The notes under the pieces were generated by a model that was not told the DNA's origin, did no database searches, and was given only the letters and a program-made list of their open reading frames with translations. 64,000 nucleotides of DNA from Sphingomonas sp. S2M10 (GTDB taxonomy: Bacteria; Pseudomonadota; Alphaproteobacteria; Sphingomonadales; Sphingomonadaceae), in NCBI RefSeq assembly GCF_012650175.1, contig NZ_JAAILI010000006.1:1-64000 (forward strand), read 5' to 3'. Numbering within the stretch: the stretch's first letter is position 1; each line of letters opens with the position of its first letter. A program made the position numbers and the translations under genes. Shown one piece after another: positions 62,452 through 64,000 of the stretch.

Positions 62452-63960
62452 TCAGCCGAGCCAGAGTGCGGTCGCGACTAGCCCCGCGCCGGCAAGCAGT
62501 GCCATGGCGATCCACCCTCCGGCCTTGGCGATCGCGTCTGCGGTGCCGGTATCCGCGATCGGCGCCTCCAGCCGTGCCGCCGCCGCGCGCAGCAGCCGCG
62601 GCGCATCCTCGCCCAGTTCCACCAAGGCCAGCGCCAGCGCCGCCGAGCTCGCCGCCATCCGCGCCGGCCCGAAGCGGTTCGCCAGCAGCGCCACCTGCGC
62701 CCGCTGGATCGCCCCCGACAGGTCGAACCCTGGCGCGATGCGATCGAGCACGCCGTCCATCGTCACCATCGCCTTGAACACCAGCAGCAGGTCGGGCGGC
62801 AGCACCAGCCCTTCCTCGTGGAGCAGCCGCAGGAAATCGAGCATCATTGCGGATAGCACCAGCTTGCCGCCGCCATGTCGCTGGACAATCGCGTCGGCCG
62901 CGCGATCGATCGTGCGGCGGGGCACGTCATGCCCTTCGCTCCACAGCGCCAGCGTGTCGGCAAGCGACCGGGCGTTGCCGCCGGTGAGCGCGAGCACGAA
63001 GGCGATGAACTCGTCGCGGCGCTTCGGGCCGACATGGCCGATCGAGCCGAGATCGAGCAGCGCCAGCCGGTCGCCGGGCAGGCAGAGCAGATTGCCGGGA
63101 TGCGGATCGGCATGGAAGCGGCCGTTGACCAGCACCATCGCGATCACCGTGTCGGCACCCAGTTCGGCGATCGCTTCCGGGTTAATCCCGGCGGCGCGCA
63201 ACGCCTCGCCCGACACCGGCTTCACCCCGGCGATGAAATCCATCATCAGCAGCGTCTCGGACGTCCACTGCCAGTGGATCTCGGGCACCACGACGTTCGG
63301 CGTGTCCGCCATGTCGGCCCGCAGCAAATCGGCGTTGCGGCCTTCATTGGTGAAGTCGAGCTCTTCCAGCAGCGCCTGACGCAGCTGGCGGGCGAGCGCG
63401 ACGGGCTCGAACCGCCGCGCCTCGGCGCTGCTCTTCGCGACCAGCGCGGCCAGTTCGCCGATCAGCCGGAGGTCCGCCTCCATCGCCGCGCGGATGCCGG
63501 GGCGTCGCACCTTCAGCACCACCTCGCGCCCATCCGTCAGCCGCGCGCGATGCACCTGCGCCATCGAGGCGGCAGCCAGCGGCGTCGGATCGAACCAGGC
63601 GAAGGCCTCTTCCGGCGGCATGCCGAGGGCTGCTTCCACTTCGCCGCGTATCTGTTCGAAGGGTAGAGTGGGGGCGGCGCTCTGAAGCAGCTCCAGCTCG
63701 GCGATCCATTCGGGCGGCAACAGGTCGCCGCGGGTGGCGAGAATCTGGCCGATCTTCACATAGGTCGGCCCCAGTGCCTCCAGCGCCAGCCGGGTGCGGC
63801 GGGGCAGCGGCAGCGCACCGGTCTCGGGATCGGTGGCGTCGGCTTCCCCCGCAAAGCCGAGCGTCTCCAGCAGCACGCCCAGCCCGAATCGCGCCGCCAC
63901 GGTCGCGACGGTCCGCACCCGGGCGGAATCGCGGACCGTGGCGGTGAGCAGCCGGAGCAT
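62452..63960 (-). CDS. ubiB: ABC1/UbiB family kinase-like protein (ubiquinone biosynthesis)
   Basis: A 502-residue atypical kinase-like protein supporting coenzyme Q synthesis. KIGQILATRGDLLPPEW holds the KxGQ motif (69-72). Ala-rich loop LAAASMAQVHRARL, Lys in EVVLKVRRPGI, the catalytic region GRFHADPHPGNLLCL and metal-binding LLDLGSIGHVG are present. A C-terminal membrane helix follows (about 482-501). Its ATG overlaps the stop of the next upstream gene (TGATG at 63958-63962). Confidence 0.94.
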   Translation of the reverse strand: MLRLLTATVRDSARVRTVATVAARFGLGVLLETLGFAGEADATDPETGALPLPRRTRLALEALGPTYVKIGQILATRGDLLPPEWIAELELLQSAAPTLPFEQIRGEVEAALGMPPEEAFAWFDPTPLAAASMAQVHRARLTDGREVVLKVRRPGIRAAMEADLRLIGELAALVAKSSAEARRFEPVALARQLRQALLEELDFTNEGRNADLLRADMADTPNVVVPEIHWQWTSETLLMMDFIAGVKPVSGEALRAAGINPEAIAELGADTVIAMVLVNGRFHADPHPGNLLCLPGDRLALLDLGSIGHVGPKRRDEFIAFVLALTGGNARSLADTLALWSEGHDVPRRTIDRAADAIVQRHGGGKLVLSAMMLDFLRLLHEEGLVLPPDLLLVFKAMVTMDGVLDRIAPGFDLSGAIQRAQVALLANRFGPARMAASSAALALALVELGEDAPRLLRAAAARLEAPIADTGTADAIAKAGGWIAMALLAGAGLVATALWLG

Positions 63961-64000
63961 CAGTCGAGCGACTTGGTGGCCTGCTCGAACATGTCCTTGC
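63960..64000 (-). CDS. C-terminal end of an unidentified protein (starts outside window)
   Basis: The minus-strand frame entering at position 64000 reads KDMFEQATKSLD then TGA, whose last two bases overlap the ubiB ATG. The tight overlap supports a real gene translationally coupled to ubiB. The visible 12 residues resemble the helical tails of phasin-type proteins but are too short for identification. Confidence 0.5.
   Translation of the reverse strand, partial: KDMFEQATKSLD

Overview
The window reads as a chromosomal segment of a high-GC alphaproteobacterium of the order Sphingomonadales, most likely Sphingomonas or a close relative. Evidence: GC-rich sequence throughout; a PEPxxWA-CTERM secreted protein; TonB-dependent receptors with short VVTG-type N-termini; an aa3-type cytochrome oxidase cluster in the order ctaC-ctaD-orf-ctaB-small orf-ctaG-ctaE-DUF983-surf1; a suf operon led by an Rrf2 regulator. 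No tRNA, rRNA, CRISPR array, prophage or intact insertion sequence was seen. Coordinates use the start codon judged best from ribosome-binding sites and family alignment, often downstream of the longest possible start.

Layout. 1-2270: a sugar operon (MFS hexuronate-type transporter, GH43 beta-xylosidase running off the left edge) behind a LacI-type palindrome. 2357-9951: ada, a membrane-anchored trypsin-like protease, a HExxH lipoprotein-like/TPR protein, priA and two tandem paralogous small secreted proteins. 9987-20579: transaldolase, xerC, GH2 glycosidase, zapE, sdhB, a ClpP-like protein, a caspase-fold (C13-like) secreted protein, a PQQ-type sugar dehydrogenase, a PHA-system protein, a VOC protein and an LpxO-like hydroxylase. 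20758-31000: secreted M16 peptidase, a TonB receptor translationally coupled to a Tat-exported class V aminotransferase, long-chain acyl-CoA synthetase, gamma-glutamyltransferase. 31039-33187: pyrD and a divergent AraC regulator with a structured intergenic region. 33231-39770: the complete suf operon (regulator-sufB-orf-sufC-sufD-sufS-sufT-sufA), followed by trhO.

40790-42650 is the only accessory-looking patch: a lower-GC orphan gene, a PEP-CTERM gene with its own palindrome and terminator, and a decayed IS5-type transposase tail. It lies between trhO and the end of the cytochrome oxidase cluster (42657-49501, minus strand). 49672-56088 is a tightly overlapping plus-strand run: pyrE-pdxJ-acpS-lepB-AI-2E family permease-maiA-TonB receptor. 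56309-58947 is a three-gene envelope cluster (polytopic membrane protein, DUF2141, GT4 glycosyltransferase) converging on a GT39-like glycosyltransferase with a 64-bp antisense overlap. The window ends with phoD and ubiB.

Most noteworthy non-coding structure: (i) an apparent three-way-junction 5' leader directly upstream of the TonB receptor at 24942-27317, whose closing helix abuts the Shine-Dalgarno sequence; (ii) three successive hairpins ending in a perfect terminator between pyrD and araC; (iii) a perfect palindrome overlapping the ribosome-binding site of the suf regulator; (iv) GC-rich inverted repeats inside the suf operon, one of which supplies the sufS Shine-Dalgarno. These are pattern-based inferences from a single sequence and have not been tested by covariation or expression data.
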